Positions 40,201 through 50,884 of a stretch of DNA of 64,000 bases are shown here, in pieces. The DNA comes from Achromobacter spanius (lineage in GTDB: Bacteria; Pseudomonadota; Gammaproteobacteria; Burkholderiales; Burkholderiaceae_B). The stretch's first letter is position 1. Each line of letters opens with the position of its first letter. The DNA lies in NCBI RefSeq assembly GCF_003994415.1, contig NZ_CP034689.1, positions 620,001-684,000 on the forward strand, in the 5' to 3' direction. The notes beneath the pieces are model-generated. The model did not search any database. It saw only the letters and a list, made by a program, of their open reading frames with translations, and had not been told where the DNA came from. Made by a program: the position numbers and the translations under genes.

Positions 40201-40857
40201 GAACTGGCGCAAGTGGTGGCGCAGCGCAAGGCCTTCCTGACCGAATACCAGAACGCGGCCTACGCCAAGCAGTACACGGATCTGGTGGACAAGGTGGCCC
40301 GCGCCGAACAGGAAGCTACGGGTACGCAGCGCCTGGCGCTGGCGGTGGCGCGGTATTACTTCAAGCTGATGGCATACAAGGACGAGTACGAAGTGGCGCG
40401 CTTGTATTCGGATGGCGAGTTCGTACGGAAAGTCAGCGAGCAGTTTGAGGGGGACTGGAAGCTGCATTTCCATCTGGCGCCACCGCTGTTCTCGCGGCGC
40501 GATAAGAAGGGGCATCTGATCAAGCGCAGCTATGGGCCGGGGATGCTGAAGGTTTTTGGGGTGCTGGCGAAACTGCGGCGCTTGCGTGGGACCAGGCTGG
40601 ATGTGTTCGGGTATACGGCGGAACGGCGCGCGGAGCGGGAGTTGATTCGGGAGTACCGCGAGACGTTGACGGCGATCTTGGCGAAATTGAATCGCGGGAA
40701 TCTGGATAAGGCTGTCGCGCTAGCTAGTGTGCCGGAAGAGATACGTGGGTATGGGCACGTGAAGGAAGAAGCGTTGGAGCGGGCGGAGCAGGTCAGGGAG
40801 GAGTTGTTGAAGGAGTTTAGTGCGCGCGTGGTGGCGATTGGAGTGCGGGCGGCTTGA
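37246..40857 (+). CDS. Fused indolepyruvate (2-oxoacid) ferredoxin oxidoreductase
   Basis: 1203-residue multi-domain enzyme that oxidatively decarboxylates aryl- or branched-chain 2-oxoacids to acyl-CoA using ferredoxin. In order: an alpha-type region with SGYRGSPLGGVD; a TPP-binding region (GCHYMVRWMDRN, then NLGDGTYFHSG and NDAVAMTGGQP); iron-sulfur cysteines in CEGCGDCSKASHC and CNKDFSCLKGFC; a gamma domain (GVGGTGVVTIGQ, LAQKGGAVYSHV); and a long C-terminal extension of about 250 residues. Archaeal IorA and IorB are separate; the one-piece form is typical of proteobacteria. ATG 37246 follows GGAG. A 66-bp REP-like unit begins exactly at the stop codon. Confidence 0.92.
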   Translation: MNAPLPAALRAALESVQLDDKYTLESGRAWMSGIHALVRLPMMQRVRDAQAGLNTAGFVSGYRGSPLGGVDQNMWKAAKYLKAHHVEFQPGINEDLAATAVWGSQQVNLFPGAKYDGVFGMWYGKGPGVDRCGDVFKHANAAGTSRHGGVLVVAGDDHPAKSSTLPHQSDHILKACMIPVLFPSSVQEVLDYGLHGWAMSRYAGVWVGMKCITDIVEVSASVDVDPQRVQILLPEDFILPADGLNIRLADTPLQQEARLLDYKLYAALAYARANKLNRELWHVPQRDARFGIMTSGKAYLDTRQALSDLGLTEAVCQRIGLRLFKVGMVWPLESTGTQQFAEGLDEILVVEEKRQVLEYQLKEELFSWIGSGKKIPRVVGKFDDKDGGEWSVPQGNWLLPAHYEFSPAMVARAIAARLLRFDLPEDVRAGIDARLAFIRDREQALARPRVVEERKPWFCSGCPHNTSTRLPEGSRGMAGIGCHYMVRWMDRNTEVYTQMGGEGVPWVGQAPFTEEKHVFANLGDGTYFHSGLLAIRAAVAAKVPITYKILFNDAVAMTGGQPVDGPINVPMISRQVAAEGIDKIVVVTDDPDKYKDITDLAPGVPVMHRDELDAVMRDLREHPGVSVLIYDQTCATEKRRRRKRNAYPDPARRVVINERVCEGCGDCSKASHCLSVEPLETEFGRKRKINQSSCNKDFSCLKGFCPSFVTVEGGKLKKPKALSQEGVVDEAVPPPGVPLLDQPYGVFIAGVGGTGVVTIGQLLGMAAHLEGRGCSVLDMAGLAQKGGAVYSHVVLAESPDHLLNTRVAMGEADLLLAGDLVVATSADSMARVSPGRTRVLLNSDTAPTAAFVANPDWTLPGANLTADLQAACGTDKFYAVDAAAMAVALLGDAIYSNPLMMGYAYQKGWIPLSQAALLRAIELNGQQVPNNLRAFAWGRRAAHDPADVARLMANGGVPLAPPEDIIEIKRPRTASPVVELKKPSGELAQVVAQRKAFLTEYQNAAYAKQYTDLVDKVARAEQEATGTQRLALAVARYYFKLMAYKDEYEVARLYSDGEFVRKVSEQFEGDWKLHFHLAPPLFSRRDKKGHLIKRSYGPGMLKVFGVLAKLRRLRGTRLDVFGYTAERRAERELIREYRETLTAILAKLNRGNLDKAVALASVPEEIRGYGHVKEEALERAEQVREELLKEFSARVVAIGVRAA

Positions 40858-41470
40858 TGCTTTTTTTGCGGCGATGGGGTTCTTGCGTGGGGCCTTACGC
40901 GCTGCACCCATCCTACGGTGGGGGGGCTTGATGGGTTTCGCGCGGTTGGCGATGGGGTTCTTGCGTCGGGCTTTGCGCGCAGCACCCATCCTACGGTGGG
41001 GGTTGCTTGATGGGTTTCGCGCGGCTGGCTATGGGGTTCTTGCGTGGGGCGTTGCGCGCTGCACCCATCCTACGGTGGGGGTTGCGTGATGGGTTTCGCG
41101 CGGTTGGCTATGGGGTTCTTGCGTGGGGCTTTGCGCGCTGCACCCATCCTACGGTGGGGGGTGCTTGATGGGTTTCGCGCGGTTGGCGATGGGGTTCTTG
41201 CATCGGGCTTTGCGCGCTGCACCCATCCTACGGTGGGGGGGCTTAATGGGTTTCGCGCGGCTGGCGATGGGGTTCTTGCATCGGGCTTTGCGCGCTGCAC
41301 CCATCCTACGGTGGGGGTTGCTTGATGGGTTTCGCGCGGCTGGCTATGGGGTTCTTGCGTGGGGCCTTGCGCGCTGCACCCATCCTACGGATGCGGGGCC
41401 GTGCCTTGTAGGATGGGTGAAGTGCGAGGGGGGCGGCCCGCGGACGCCGGCCTGTATCGCACGTAACCCA

Positions 41471-41473
<3 letters not shown>
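40855..41473. repeat. Tandem array of 66-bp REP-like units (seven direct, one inverted)
   Basis: The whole space between the oxidoreductase and glpK is repeat. Seven units in the same orientation begin at 40855 (degenerate, 62 bp), 40929, 41008, 41087, 41166, 41244 and 41323, with a 78-79 bp period: a 66-bp core plus a 12-13 bp G-rich linker. Each core reads TGATGGGTTTCGCGCGG to GCACCCATCCTAC, so ATGGGT and ACCCAT can pair. An eighth, inverted unit (41408-41473) closes the array. The first unit supplies the TGA stop of the oxidoreductase and the last supplies the TGA stop of glpK. Short open readings in both strands here are artefacts of the repeat. Confidence 0.92.
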
Positions 41474-42977
<1,504 letters not shown>

Positions 42978-42991
<14 letters not shown>

Positions 42992-44432
42992 TTTGTTTGC
43001 CGCCGTTCAGGTGTGCCCCGGCCTGCGGCTCAAGGCGTCTAAAGGAAAGGACCGAGGCCATGCACATCAGCCCGATGACGAGAAAGCCCGCGATGACGTC
43101 GCGGACCGCAAGCGTCTCGGCGCCGCGCAGGGTCATGCTGATGTTCAGCGTTACCGCGGCCACCCCGACGCCCAACGTGATCCCCAGTTGTTGCGCCATG
43201 GCGGCGAAACTGCTGGCGTGGCTCATTCTGGACGGGGGTATGTCGGCATAGGTTAGCGTATTTACCCCGGTGAATTGCAGCGAACGGAAGAAGCCGCCGA
43301 CCAGCAGAATGGCGATCATCAACCACACCGGCGTGGCGGGCGTGAAGGTGGCGCACACCATGATGAACATACCGGTAAGCAGTGCGTTCACGGTCAGCAC
43401 GCGGCGGAAGCCGAAGTGCCGGACGATGGGCGTGGCTACGAATTTCATCAACAGCGCGCCAGCGGCACTGGCAAAGGTGATCATGCCGGCCGCGAACGGC
43501 GTCAGGCCAAAGCCCACCTGCAACAGCATGGCCAGCAAAAACGGGGTGGCGCCCACGGAGAAGCGGCACAGATTGCCGCCCAGCGTGGAAATGGCGAAGG
43601 TGGGAATGCGCATCAACGACAGGTCGATGATGGGGTGTTCAATGCGCCTGGCGTGCCAGGCGTAAAGGAACCCGCACGCCGCGCCCACCGCGATCAACCC
43701 CAGCAACAGGGGCAAGGGCATCACATCGCGGCCGATGGCCTCAAAGCCGCTGACCAGCGACGCCAGGCAGACCGCGCTAAGCAGAAACCCCAGCCAGTCC
43801 AGCCGCGGTGCCGATTCTTCCTTGATTTCCGCCACATAGCGCAGCACCAGCGCAATACCCAGCACACCAATAGGGATATTGATCAGGAAAATCCAGTGCC
43901 ACGACATGTACGTGACCATGAAGCCGCCCAGCGGTGGTCCGATCACCGGGCCCAGCAGCGCCGGGATGGACAAAAACGACATGGCCTTCAGCAAATCCTG
44001 CTTGGGCACCGTGCGCAGCAGGATGATGCGCCCCACCGGCACCATCATTGCGCCCGCCATTCCCTGGACGATCCGTGCCATGACCAACTGAGGCAGGTCC
44101 TGCGAAATGGCGCAGGCGACCGAACTGAGCGTAAATAGCCCGATGGCTGCCAGGAACACCCGGCGGGCGCCGTAGCGGTCAGCCGCCCAGCCACTGATCG
44201 GCACGAACACGGCCACCGCCAGCAGGTAGGACGTAATCGCCACGTTCAGCCGCACCGGCGTGGACCCCAGCGCCCGCGCCATGGCGGGCAGGGCGGTGGC
44301 CACGACGGTGGCGTCCAGCATCTGCATGAACAGCGCACAGCCCACGATGAAGGGAATCATGCGTGCCGCGCGCAGCGCGTCCGGGTTTGAGGGCGGAGCG
44401 GGATTGGCTGCGGCTGCGGATTCGGCTGACAT
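42978..44432 (-). CDS. MFS drug-resistance-type transporter (DHA2 family)
   Basis: 484-residue inner membrane transporter with about 14 hydrophobic segments. DHA2 marks include the first helix [33 protein letters not shown] in loop 2-3 and the antiporter-type motif C region [13 protein letters not shown]. The EmrB/QacA group exports drugs and toxic organics by proton antiport. Translational overlap with glpK downstream is odd, and a role in glycerol or polyol export is possible but unsupported. Divergent from the DUF3460 gene. Confidence 0.9.
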
Positions 44433-44533
44433 GGGGGGAGGGGGGGCGTTGGATGCCTGACGATTGTAACGCCGGGGATTTTGCCCGGCGTGAAGTAAAC
44501 TCGTCGGATCTGCAACCTACTGAAATTGGCGTC

Positions 44534-44722
44534 ATGGCGACCAACTACGAATCCGAGATCACCCTTTTCCTGAAAGACTTCAAGCAGTCGCACCCTGGCA
44601 CCGAAGAACGCCAGCGTGAAGGCCGCGCCCGTCTTTGGGACAAACCGCAAGATTCGGAACTGCTTGAAGGCTTCCGCGCGGCCCGCGTGCCGCAAAAACC
44701 GTACGTGTATTCGGCAGACTGA
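44534..44722 (+). CDS. DUF3460 family small protein
   Basis: 62-residue soluble protein, MATNYESEITLFLKDFKQSH to QKPYVYSAD, matching the beta-proteobacterial DUF3460 family, which has no known function. It is charged with a predicted helical N-terminus and no membrane segment. It starts a probable operon with scpA (17 bp later) and panC. Confidence 0.85.
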   Translation: MATNYESEITLFLKDFKQSHPGTEERQREGRARLWDKPQDSELLEGFRAARVPQKPYVYSAD

Positions 44723-44739
44723 TCCCCGTTGCGGCAGAC

Positions 44740-45630
44740 ATGTCCCGTAACCCTTCAGTCCCTGGCGAGGCGCTGGACAAGCTAGTGGCGCCGCCCGTGG
44801 ACAGCACGCCAGACACCGTCGACAGCGTGGCGTTTGCGCGCCTGTACGGCGAGCCGCTGTTCCAGATGCCGACGGATCTGTACATTCCGCCGGATGCGCT
44901 GGAAGTGTTTCTTGAGGCGTTCGAAGGGCCGCTGGACCTGTTGCTGTACCTGATCCGCAAGCAGAACTTCAATGTTCTGGACATCCCGATGGCGGATGTC
45001 ACGCGGCAGTACCTGTCTTATGTGGACCAGATCCGCATCACCAATCTGGAGCTGGCCGCCGAGTATCTGCTGATGGCGGCCATGCTGATTGAAATCAAGT
45101 CGCGCATGCTGCTGCCGGTAAAGAAGACCGACACCGGCGAAGAGCCCGAGGACCCGCGCGCCGAACTCGTGCGCCGCCTGCTTGAATACGAGCAGATGAA
45201 GCTGGCCGCGCAAAAGCTCGACAAGCTGCCCCAATTGGGCCGCGACTTCGTCAGCAGCCAGGCCGTGGCCGACCTCAGCGTTGAACGCATGATGCCCGAG
45301 GTCAGCGTGGACGACCTGCGCCAGGCCTGGGCCGACATCATGAAACGGGCCAAACTGAACCAGCACCATCACATCACGCGCGAACAGTTGTCGGTGCGCG
45401 ACCACATGACGCATATCCTGCGGCGCCTGAACGACGTGCGCTTCATGGAATTCGGCGACCTCTTCATGGAGCGCGTCCGCGAAGGCGCGCCCGCGGCTGT
45501 GGTCGTCGTGCATTTCATCGCCATGCTGGAACTGGCCCGCGAATCCTTGCTAGAGATTACGCAGGCCGAGCCCTACGCGCCCATCTATGTCCGCCTGGCC
45601 TATACCAGCGTGGCGGCGGTCGCGGCCTGA
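44740..45630 (+). CDS. scpA: Segregation and condensation protein A (ScpA)
   Basis: 296-residue kleisin that bridges SMC ATPase heads in the chromosome condensation complex. The core pattern FEGPLDLLLYLIRKQNFNVL is near residues 66-85 and AEYLLMAAMLIEIKSRMLLP near 107-126, both typical of ScpA. A 60-residue N-terminal extension precedes it. No scpB or smc is nearby. It sits between DUF3460 and panC. Confidence 0.93.
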   Translation: MSRNPSVPGEALDKLVAPPVDSTPDTVDSVAFARLYGEPLFQMPTDLYIPPDALEVFLEAFEGPLDLLLYLIRKQNFNVLDIPMADVTRQYLSYVDQIRITNLELAAEYLLMAAMLIEIKSRMLLPVKKTDTGEEPEDPRAELVRRLLEYEQMKLAAQKLDKLPQLGRDFVSSQAVADLSVERMMPEVSVDDLRQAWADIMKRAKLNQHHHITREQLSVRDHMTHILRRLNDVRFMEFGDLFMERVREGAPAAVVVVHFIAMLELARESLLEITQAEPYAPIYVRLAYTSVAAVAA

Positions 45631-45651
45631 TCCTGACCGGGCTGCCCCTAA

Positions 45652-46521
<870 letters not shown>

Positions 46522-46614
46522 TCCTGCGTGCGGGGCGGGGCCTGTATTCATGCGGCGCCCTGACCCCTGACAGAATTGCCAGCTATCGCCGTTTTGGGCG
46601 GCCGGGCAGACTTC

Positions 46615-46633
46615 TTGTAATCCTACATTGCAA
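46615..46633. promoter_or_regulatory. Imperfect inverted repeat upstream of the LuxR-HTH gene
   Basis: TTGTAAT-N5-ATTGCAA has 7-bp arms with one mismatch, 14 bp before the ATG of the HTH gene. It could be a binding site for that protein itself; this is not established. Confidence 0.3.
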
Positions 46634-46647
46634 AAACGAGTCGCCCC

Positions 46648-47088
46648 ATGCGTGTTTCCCGTCCCGATCTTGAAACGGCGCTTTCTGCGTTGACTCCCCG
46701 CGAACGGCAAATCGTTGACTATGTGGCGGCCGGCCGCCCGAATAAAGTCATTGCCATCGACCTGGGCATTTCGCTGCGCACGGCAGAGGCCCATCGCGCC
46801 CGCATCTTCATCAAGCTTGATGTGCGCAACGCCATGCAACTGGCTTGCCGCCTATGCGCGCACGGGCGTTCCGGCGCGTCTCCCATTCTTGAAGCCGCAC
46901 AGGACGATTTGCCCGCGGGGTTGATGGTGCCCACCGCACATGCGCCAGCGTCTGGCCACGTGTTGCATGAACCTGCGCAGGAATACGGCGGCAGCCCGCC
47001 CGGTGCTGGCCGGTCTGGCTTCGAACCGGAGCCCAAGGCTGAGCCTGCGCCCGGGCTTGACCCTGACTCCGCCGGAGTCGAGCCATGA
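46648..47088 (+). CDS. Stand-alone LuxR/FixJ-type HTH protein
   Basis: 146-residue protein with only the DNA-binding half of a FixJ-like regulator. The HTH spans about residues 14-70: LTPRERQIVDYVAAGRPNKV then GISLRTAEAHRARIFIKLDV. No receiver domain precedes it and no in-frame upstream coding is visible. The C-terminal 60 residues are rich in Pro, Ala and Gly and look disordered. Such one-domain LuxR proteins occur in the Bordetella group; targets are unknown. Confidence 0.8.
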   Translation: MRVSRPDLETALSALTPRERQIVDYVAAGRPNKVIAIDLGISLRTAEAHRARIFIKLDVRNAMQLACRLCAHGRSGASPILEAAQDDLPAGLMVPTAHAPASGHVLHEPAQEYGGSPPGAGRSGFEPEPKAEPAPGLDPDSAGVEP

Positions 47089-47116
47089 CGCCTTCGTGCA
47101 GCGCCAGGTTGCGCCG

Positions 47117-47160
47117 CAAAAGAATCGGGCCCGGCGAACGCGGTGTTCGTCAGGCCCGAT
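47117..47160 (-). terminator. Intrinsic terminator of the lipoprotein gene
   Basis: ATCGGGCC/GGCCCGAT (8-bp perfect outer stem at 47124-47160) with an inner GCGAAC/GTTCG pairing is followed on the minus strand by TCTTTTG. It ends the convergent lipoprotein transcript 63 bp after its stop and may also stop the LuxR-HTH transcript. Confidence 0.75.
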
Positions 47161-47222
47161 GGGTGTGGCGTCGTGGGACAGGGCCGATTCAGCCGGCCCG
47201 TCGTTGCACTGCCTTCATGGCA

Positions 47223-47978
47223 TCAGGGGCACTTGGGCGCCGTGGCCTTGGCCAGCTCGTCAATCGGGTCCAGGTCCGGTTGGCGGGTCAGGTTGTAGTT
47301 CAGGTTGGGCGTTTTGCCGCCAATGGAACGCACGCGCAGCACATTGTTGGCGGCTACCAGGAATTCAACCCGCACATTGCCGTTGGCATCCATCAGGATG
47401 ACGCGCGGCGGGCGTTCGTCGGTGGCGTCCCAGCAGCCTTGTTCGGTAACGGCAGGGCCCTTCTTGGGGTCGTCGTCCAGGTAGGCCGTGCGGCCGCGCC
47501 AACGGCCGTTAGGGGCCAACGTCAGCGTGACGCGCTGCGCCGTGCATTGCATGGCGGGCGAAAAACACGGCAGGGTGCCCATATAGGTTTGCGGCTGCGG
47601 CACCAAGCTTTGCGACGCGGCATTGGGGGCGGGGGCCGGGGCGGACGCGCCGCCGGTATCGGTGGCGCCTTCCGGCACGGGCTGGCCGTCTTCCGTGGTG
47701 GGCGCATCGGCCGAGGCTTGCGGGGCCTGGTTCTGCGGTTTGCGGGCATCGGGCTTGAGCGCGATTTGCACCTGCGACGGCGCGCGGATGACGCTGCGGT
47801 AGCCAGCACCCGAACCCTGGTATTGGGCATCGGTTACCGTGCTTTCCACCGGTGGGTCGTAATAGCCTTCGGTTTTCTGTTGGGCGCAGCCTGCCGCCCC
47901 AAGGGCGGTTCCGGCTAGCAGCAGCCCCATGACGCTGAGTTTGCGGGATCGGGAAACGATGTCGACGCGGGCGGTCAT
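47223..47978 (-). CDS. Lipoprotein with NlpE-like domain
   Basis: 251-residue predicted lipoprotein: hydrophobic signal MGLLLAGTALGAAG then lipid-attachment Cys31. A Pro/Ala/Gln-rich linker (about 55-125) leads to a C-terminal domain of about 110 residues with YMGTLPCFSPAMQCTAQRVT, LTLAPNGRWRGRTAYLDD and GNVRVEFLVAANN. This resembles the NlpE N-terminal barrel, whose members carry a CxxC near the same place and sense envelope stress or bind copper; here the spacing is C-x6-C. Divergent from pilD by 193 bp. Function is unknown. Confidence 0.7.
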   Translation of the reverse strand: MTARVDIVSRSRKLSVMGLLLAGTALGAAGCAQQKTEGYYDPPVESTVTDAQYQGSGAGYRSVIRAPSQVQIALKPDARKPQNQAPQASADAPTTEDGQPVPEGATDTGGASAPAPAPNAASQSLVPQPQTYMGTLPCFSPAMQCTAQRVTLTLAPNGRWRGRTAYLDDDPKKGPAVTEQGCWDATDERPPRVILMDANGNVRVEFLVAANNVLRVRSIGGKTPNLNYNLTRQPDLDPIDELAKATAPKCP

Positions 47979-48171
47979 GGCAGCTTATCCGTGAATTGAG
48001 TCTGTCTCCGATTTTACGCACTTATGCGAAGATTCGATACGTTCCCTTAGCCACTCTTGGGTGTAGCCCGCACTTTATGCACAATAAACGACACGGCCGG
48101 CGCCTTGCTTTTTGCCATCCGGCCGCAAGGCTTGGCGCGGAATGGAGCGCGCGCGTTCGTCGGGCGAGAAC

Positions 48172-49041
48172 ATGAGCATGACGTCGAGCATGGTGTGGCA
48201 GGCCTTTGATATTCCCTTGGGCGCGTTTATCGGCGCGGCCGCCTTGGCCGGGCTGTTCATCGGCGGCTGGCTGACCGTGCTGACGTACCGGCTGCCCCGC
48301 ATGATGGAACGCGAATGGCAGGCGCAATGTCTGGATGCGGTGGGCCGCGCGCGGCCCGATAGTCCTGATGGCCTGTTCCGCCCCGCGTCGCAATGCCCTG
48401 CCTGCCAAGCTCCGGTACGCGGATGGCGTCGGCTGCCCGTGCTGGGCTGGCTGCTGCTGCGTGGGCGCTGCGCCGCTTGCCACGCGGTGATCGCTTGGCG
48501 CTATCCCGCGATTGAATTGCTGACCTGCGCCTTGTTCGCCGCCTGTGCGTGGCGCTACGGCGCAACGCCCGTGGCCTTGTTCGCCATGGGCTTGTCGGCC
48601 ATGCTGATCGCCCTGGCCTGGATTGATTTTGAAACCACGCTGCTGCCGGATGTGCTGACGCAGCCGTTGGTATGGGCGGGCCTGCTGGTCAATCTGTTCG
48701 GCACGTTCTCCACGCTGCCCCTGGCGGTGATCGGGGCCGTGGCCGGCTATGTGTTCCTGTGGCTGATCTTCCATCTGTTTCGTTTGCTGACCGGGCGCGA
48801 AGGCATGGGATACGGCGACTTCAAACTGCTGGCGGCCTTGGGCGCGTGGTTTGGCGCGGAGTCACTGCCGATGTTGTTGTTGGCGGCATCGGTGGTGGGC
48901 GTGGTGATCGGCGGCGCGCTGACGCTCAGCGGACGCGCCAGCCGCGGGCAGCCACTGCCCTTTGGGCCTTACCTGGCCCTGGCGGGCATCGTGATGCTGC
49001 TGCTGGGTGGCGACGAAGGCTTGTGGCGCTTAATGCACTAG
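48172..49041 (+). CDS. pilD: Type IV prepilin peptidase PilD
   Basis: 289-residue inner membrane aspartyl protease and N-methylase that cleaves and methylates type IV prepilins and type II secretion pseudopilins. Zinc-type cysteines C75-x2-C78 and C100-x2-C103 are in the cytosolic loop; catalytic aspartates are Asp152 (AWIDFETTLLPD) and Asp216 (GMGYGDFK). About seven membrane helices. ATG 48172 and 48178 are both possible. The order pilD-coaE-zapD is usual in proteobacteria, but no pilus genes are in this window. Confidence 0.94.
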   Translation: MSMTSSMVWQAFDIPLGAFIGAAALAGLFIGGWLTVLTYRLPRMMEREWQAQCLDAVGRARPDSPDGLFRPASQCPACQAPVRGWRRLPVLGWLLLRGRCAACHAVIAWRYPAIELLTCALFAACAWRYGATPVALFAMGLSAMLIALAWIDFETTLLPDVLTQPLVWAGLLVNLFGTFSTLPLAVIGAVAGYVFLWLIFHLFRLLTGREGMGYGDFKLLAALGAWFGAESLPMLLLAASVVGVVIGGALTLSGRASRGQPLPFGPYLALAGIVMLLLGGDEGLWRLMH

Positions 49042-49072
49042 GGCGTAAGCCCGGCAAGAAAGGATAAGCATC

Positions 49073-49690
49073 ATGTTCAAGATTGGGCTGACGGGCGGTA
49101 TCGGTTCGGGCAAGTCCCGCGTGGCTGACATGCTGGCGGAATGGGGCGCGACCCTGGTCGACACGGATGAGATCGCGCGTGCGCTGACGGCGGCCGGTGG
49201 GGCCGCCATGCCCGCCATCGAAGCCGAATTCGGTACGCAGGCGCTGACGTCCGATGGTGCGCTCAATCGAGAATGGATGCGTGAGCGTGCCTTCTCGGAC
49301 CCGGACACGCGGCTGCGGCTGGAAGCGGTGCTGCATCCCATCATCACCGAAGAAACGCGGCGCCAGGCCGCGGCTGCCGCCGGATCGTATCTGGTCTTCG
49401 TGGTGCCGCTTTTGGTGGAGTCACTGGCGCGATGGCGCGGGCGTGTGGATCGCATCTGTGTGGTGGACTGCGACCCTGACACGCAGGTGGCCCGCGTGCA
49501 GGCGCGCAGCGGGCTGACGGAGCCAGCCATCAGGCGTATTATGGCGGCACAGGCTGCGCGAGAAACTCGCCTGGACATCGCGGACGACGTCATCACCAAC
49601 GACGGCGCCACCTCACCAGAGCAGTTGCGCGCGCAAGCCAGGATTTTGCATGACCGCTGGCTTGCGCTGGCGGCGACAATGGGCCGGTAA
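49073..49690 (+). CDS. coaE: Dephospho-CoA kinase CoaE
   Basis: 205-residue kinase for the last step of coenzyme A synthesis, phosphorylating the 3' hydroxyl of dephospho-CoA. The P-loop is GGIGSGKS (about 7-14), with VDTDEIARALT and the lid region. RBS is AAGGAT before ATG 49073. It lies 31 bp after pilD and 69 bp before zapD, likely one operon. Confidence 0.96.
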   Translation: MFKIGLTGGIGSGKSRVADMLAEWGATLVDTDEIARALTAAGGAAMPAIEAEFGTQALTSDGALNREWMRERAFSDPDTRLRLEAVLHPIITEETRRQAAAAAGSYLVFVVPLLVESLARWRGRVDRICVVDCDPDTQVARVQARSGLTEPAIRRIMAAQAARETRLDIADDVITNDGATSPEQLRAQARILHDRWLALAATMGR

Positions 49691-49759
49691 GCGCCAGCTT
49701 GGCCGGCACTCTGAACCTTTCGGCCGCCTGGCCGACCACTGACGGGCCTGAAAAAAAGC

Positions 49760-50512
49760 GTGATTGTTTACGAATATCCCTTCAACGAGCGCATCCGCGC
49801 TTACCTGCGATTGGAATACCTGTTGGACAGGTTGTTTTTCTTTTCGCGGGCAGGGGACTCTCGCCAACATCAGGTGGCCGTCACGTCTCTGTTTGATCTG
49901 CTCGACGCCTGCGAACGCACCGACGTGAAAGGCGCCGTGCTGCAAGACCTTGAGCGCCAACGTACGGCGCTGATGGGTTTGCGCGATCATCCCGGCGTGG
50001 CGCAGGATGCGTTGGAAGGCATGCTGCGCGAGCTGGAAAAAGTCAGCAGCGCCTTGGCCGCTCCTGGCAAAACCGGGCAATCCCTGCGCGAAAACGAATG
50101 GTTGACCAGCCTGCGTGGACGCCTGTCCGTGCCGGGCAGCGCGACGCAAGTGGACATGCCTTCTTACTTTGCCTGGCAGAACAAGTCCGAAGCCGCCCGC
50201 TGCGCGGACCTGCAGGCCTGGGTGTCTCCCTTTTTGGCGTTGCATGACGGGCTGACGCTGGCCTTGCGATTGCTGCGCGAATCCGGCCGCAAGACCGATA
50301 TCGTGGCCGAGCAGGGCGCTTATCAGCAGATGCTGGGTGGCAAGCAATTCCAGTTGCTGCGTGTCTGGGTGGACGAGGATCAAGGCCTGTTTCCCGAGAT
50401 TAGCGCCAATAAGTACATGATCTGGATACGCTTTTCCACCCAGGACGGCGAATTCAAACCCCAGCAGGTCGCCCGCGACGTGGCTTTTCAAATGACCCTC
50501 TGCAGCTCGTAG
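49760..50512 (+). CDS. zapD: Cell division protein ZapD (YacF)
   Basis: 250-residue cytosolic protein that bundles FtsZ filaments. Family marks are YEYPFNERIRAYLRLEYL at the N-terminus, RQRTALMGLRDHPGV and the beta-rich C-terminus ending MTLCSS. The start is GTG at 49760. The stop codon TAG (50510-50512) is the TAG of the GTAGGATGGGTG that begins a REP-like unit. Confidence 0.94.
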   Translation: MIVYEYPFNERIRAYLRLEYLLDRLFFFSRAGDSRQHQVAVTSLFDLLDACERTDVKGAVLQDLERQRTALMGLRDHPGVAQDALEGMLRELEKVSSALAAPGKTGQSLRENEWLTSLRGRLSVPGSATQVDMPSYFAWQNKSEAARCADLQAWVSPFLALHDGLTLALRLLRESGRKTDIVAEQGAYQQMLGGKQFQLLRVWVDEDQGLFPEISANKYMIWIRFSTQDGEFKPQQVARDVAFQMTLCSS

Positions 50513-50696
50513 GATGGGTGCAGCGCGGGAACTCAGCGGCAAGAACCCCACCGTGCATCGCGCGAAACCCATCAAGCAACGCTGAACCCCAAGCAGGGCT
50601 AGCCACAGCGCGGCCGCCGCGTGATGGGTTTCGCGCGATACGCAATCATGTTCTAGCAGATAGCCTCCCGCGCGCCACCCATCCTACGATCAACAT
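50509..50696. repeat. Inverted pair of REP-like units after zapD
   Basis: The first unit (50509-50574, 66 bp) runs from GTAGGATGGGTG to GCGCGAAACCCATCA. A second runs the other way from TGATGGGTTTCGCGCG (about 50622) to CACCCATCCTAC (about 50692). Together they form a large interrupted palindrome. This is the same family as at 12131 and 40855. It overlaps the zapD stop codon. Confidence 0.85.
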
Positions 50697-50884
50697 CGCG
50701 CCATCCGTCAGGTAGGCCGCGTGCAGCGCCAGTCCAAAGCCAAGAACCCGGCCCCCTCCGCCTCCCCCCCACCCTTCAAACCCGATTCTTGTTGCGGCCA
50801 GTTTCAACTGGATCGCTCCGTGCGCGAAACCGGGACTGACTAGTAGACAATACGGCTTTCCGCATTAGTGCCCGGAACCGTTCC
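50697..50884. other. Leader region of the RND efflux operon
   Basis: About 190 bp between the repeat pair and mdtA. It begins with C-rich low-complexity sequence (50750-50780) and becomes AT-richer near ACTAGTAGACAATACGG (50839-50855), where a promoter may lie. I see no clear operator and no regulator gene beside the operon. Confidence 0.35.

Noticed and set aside
46522..47088. Frameshifted full-length FixJ response regulator
   Set aside because: The 126 bp upstream of the HTH gene are too short for a receiver domain and show no receiver motifs in any frame.
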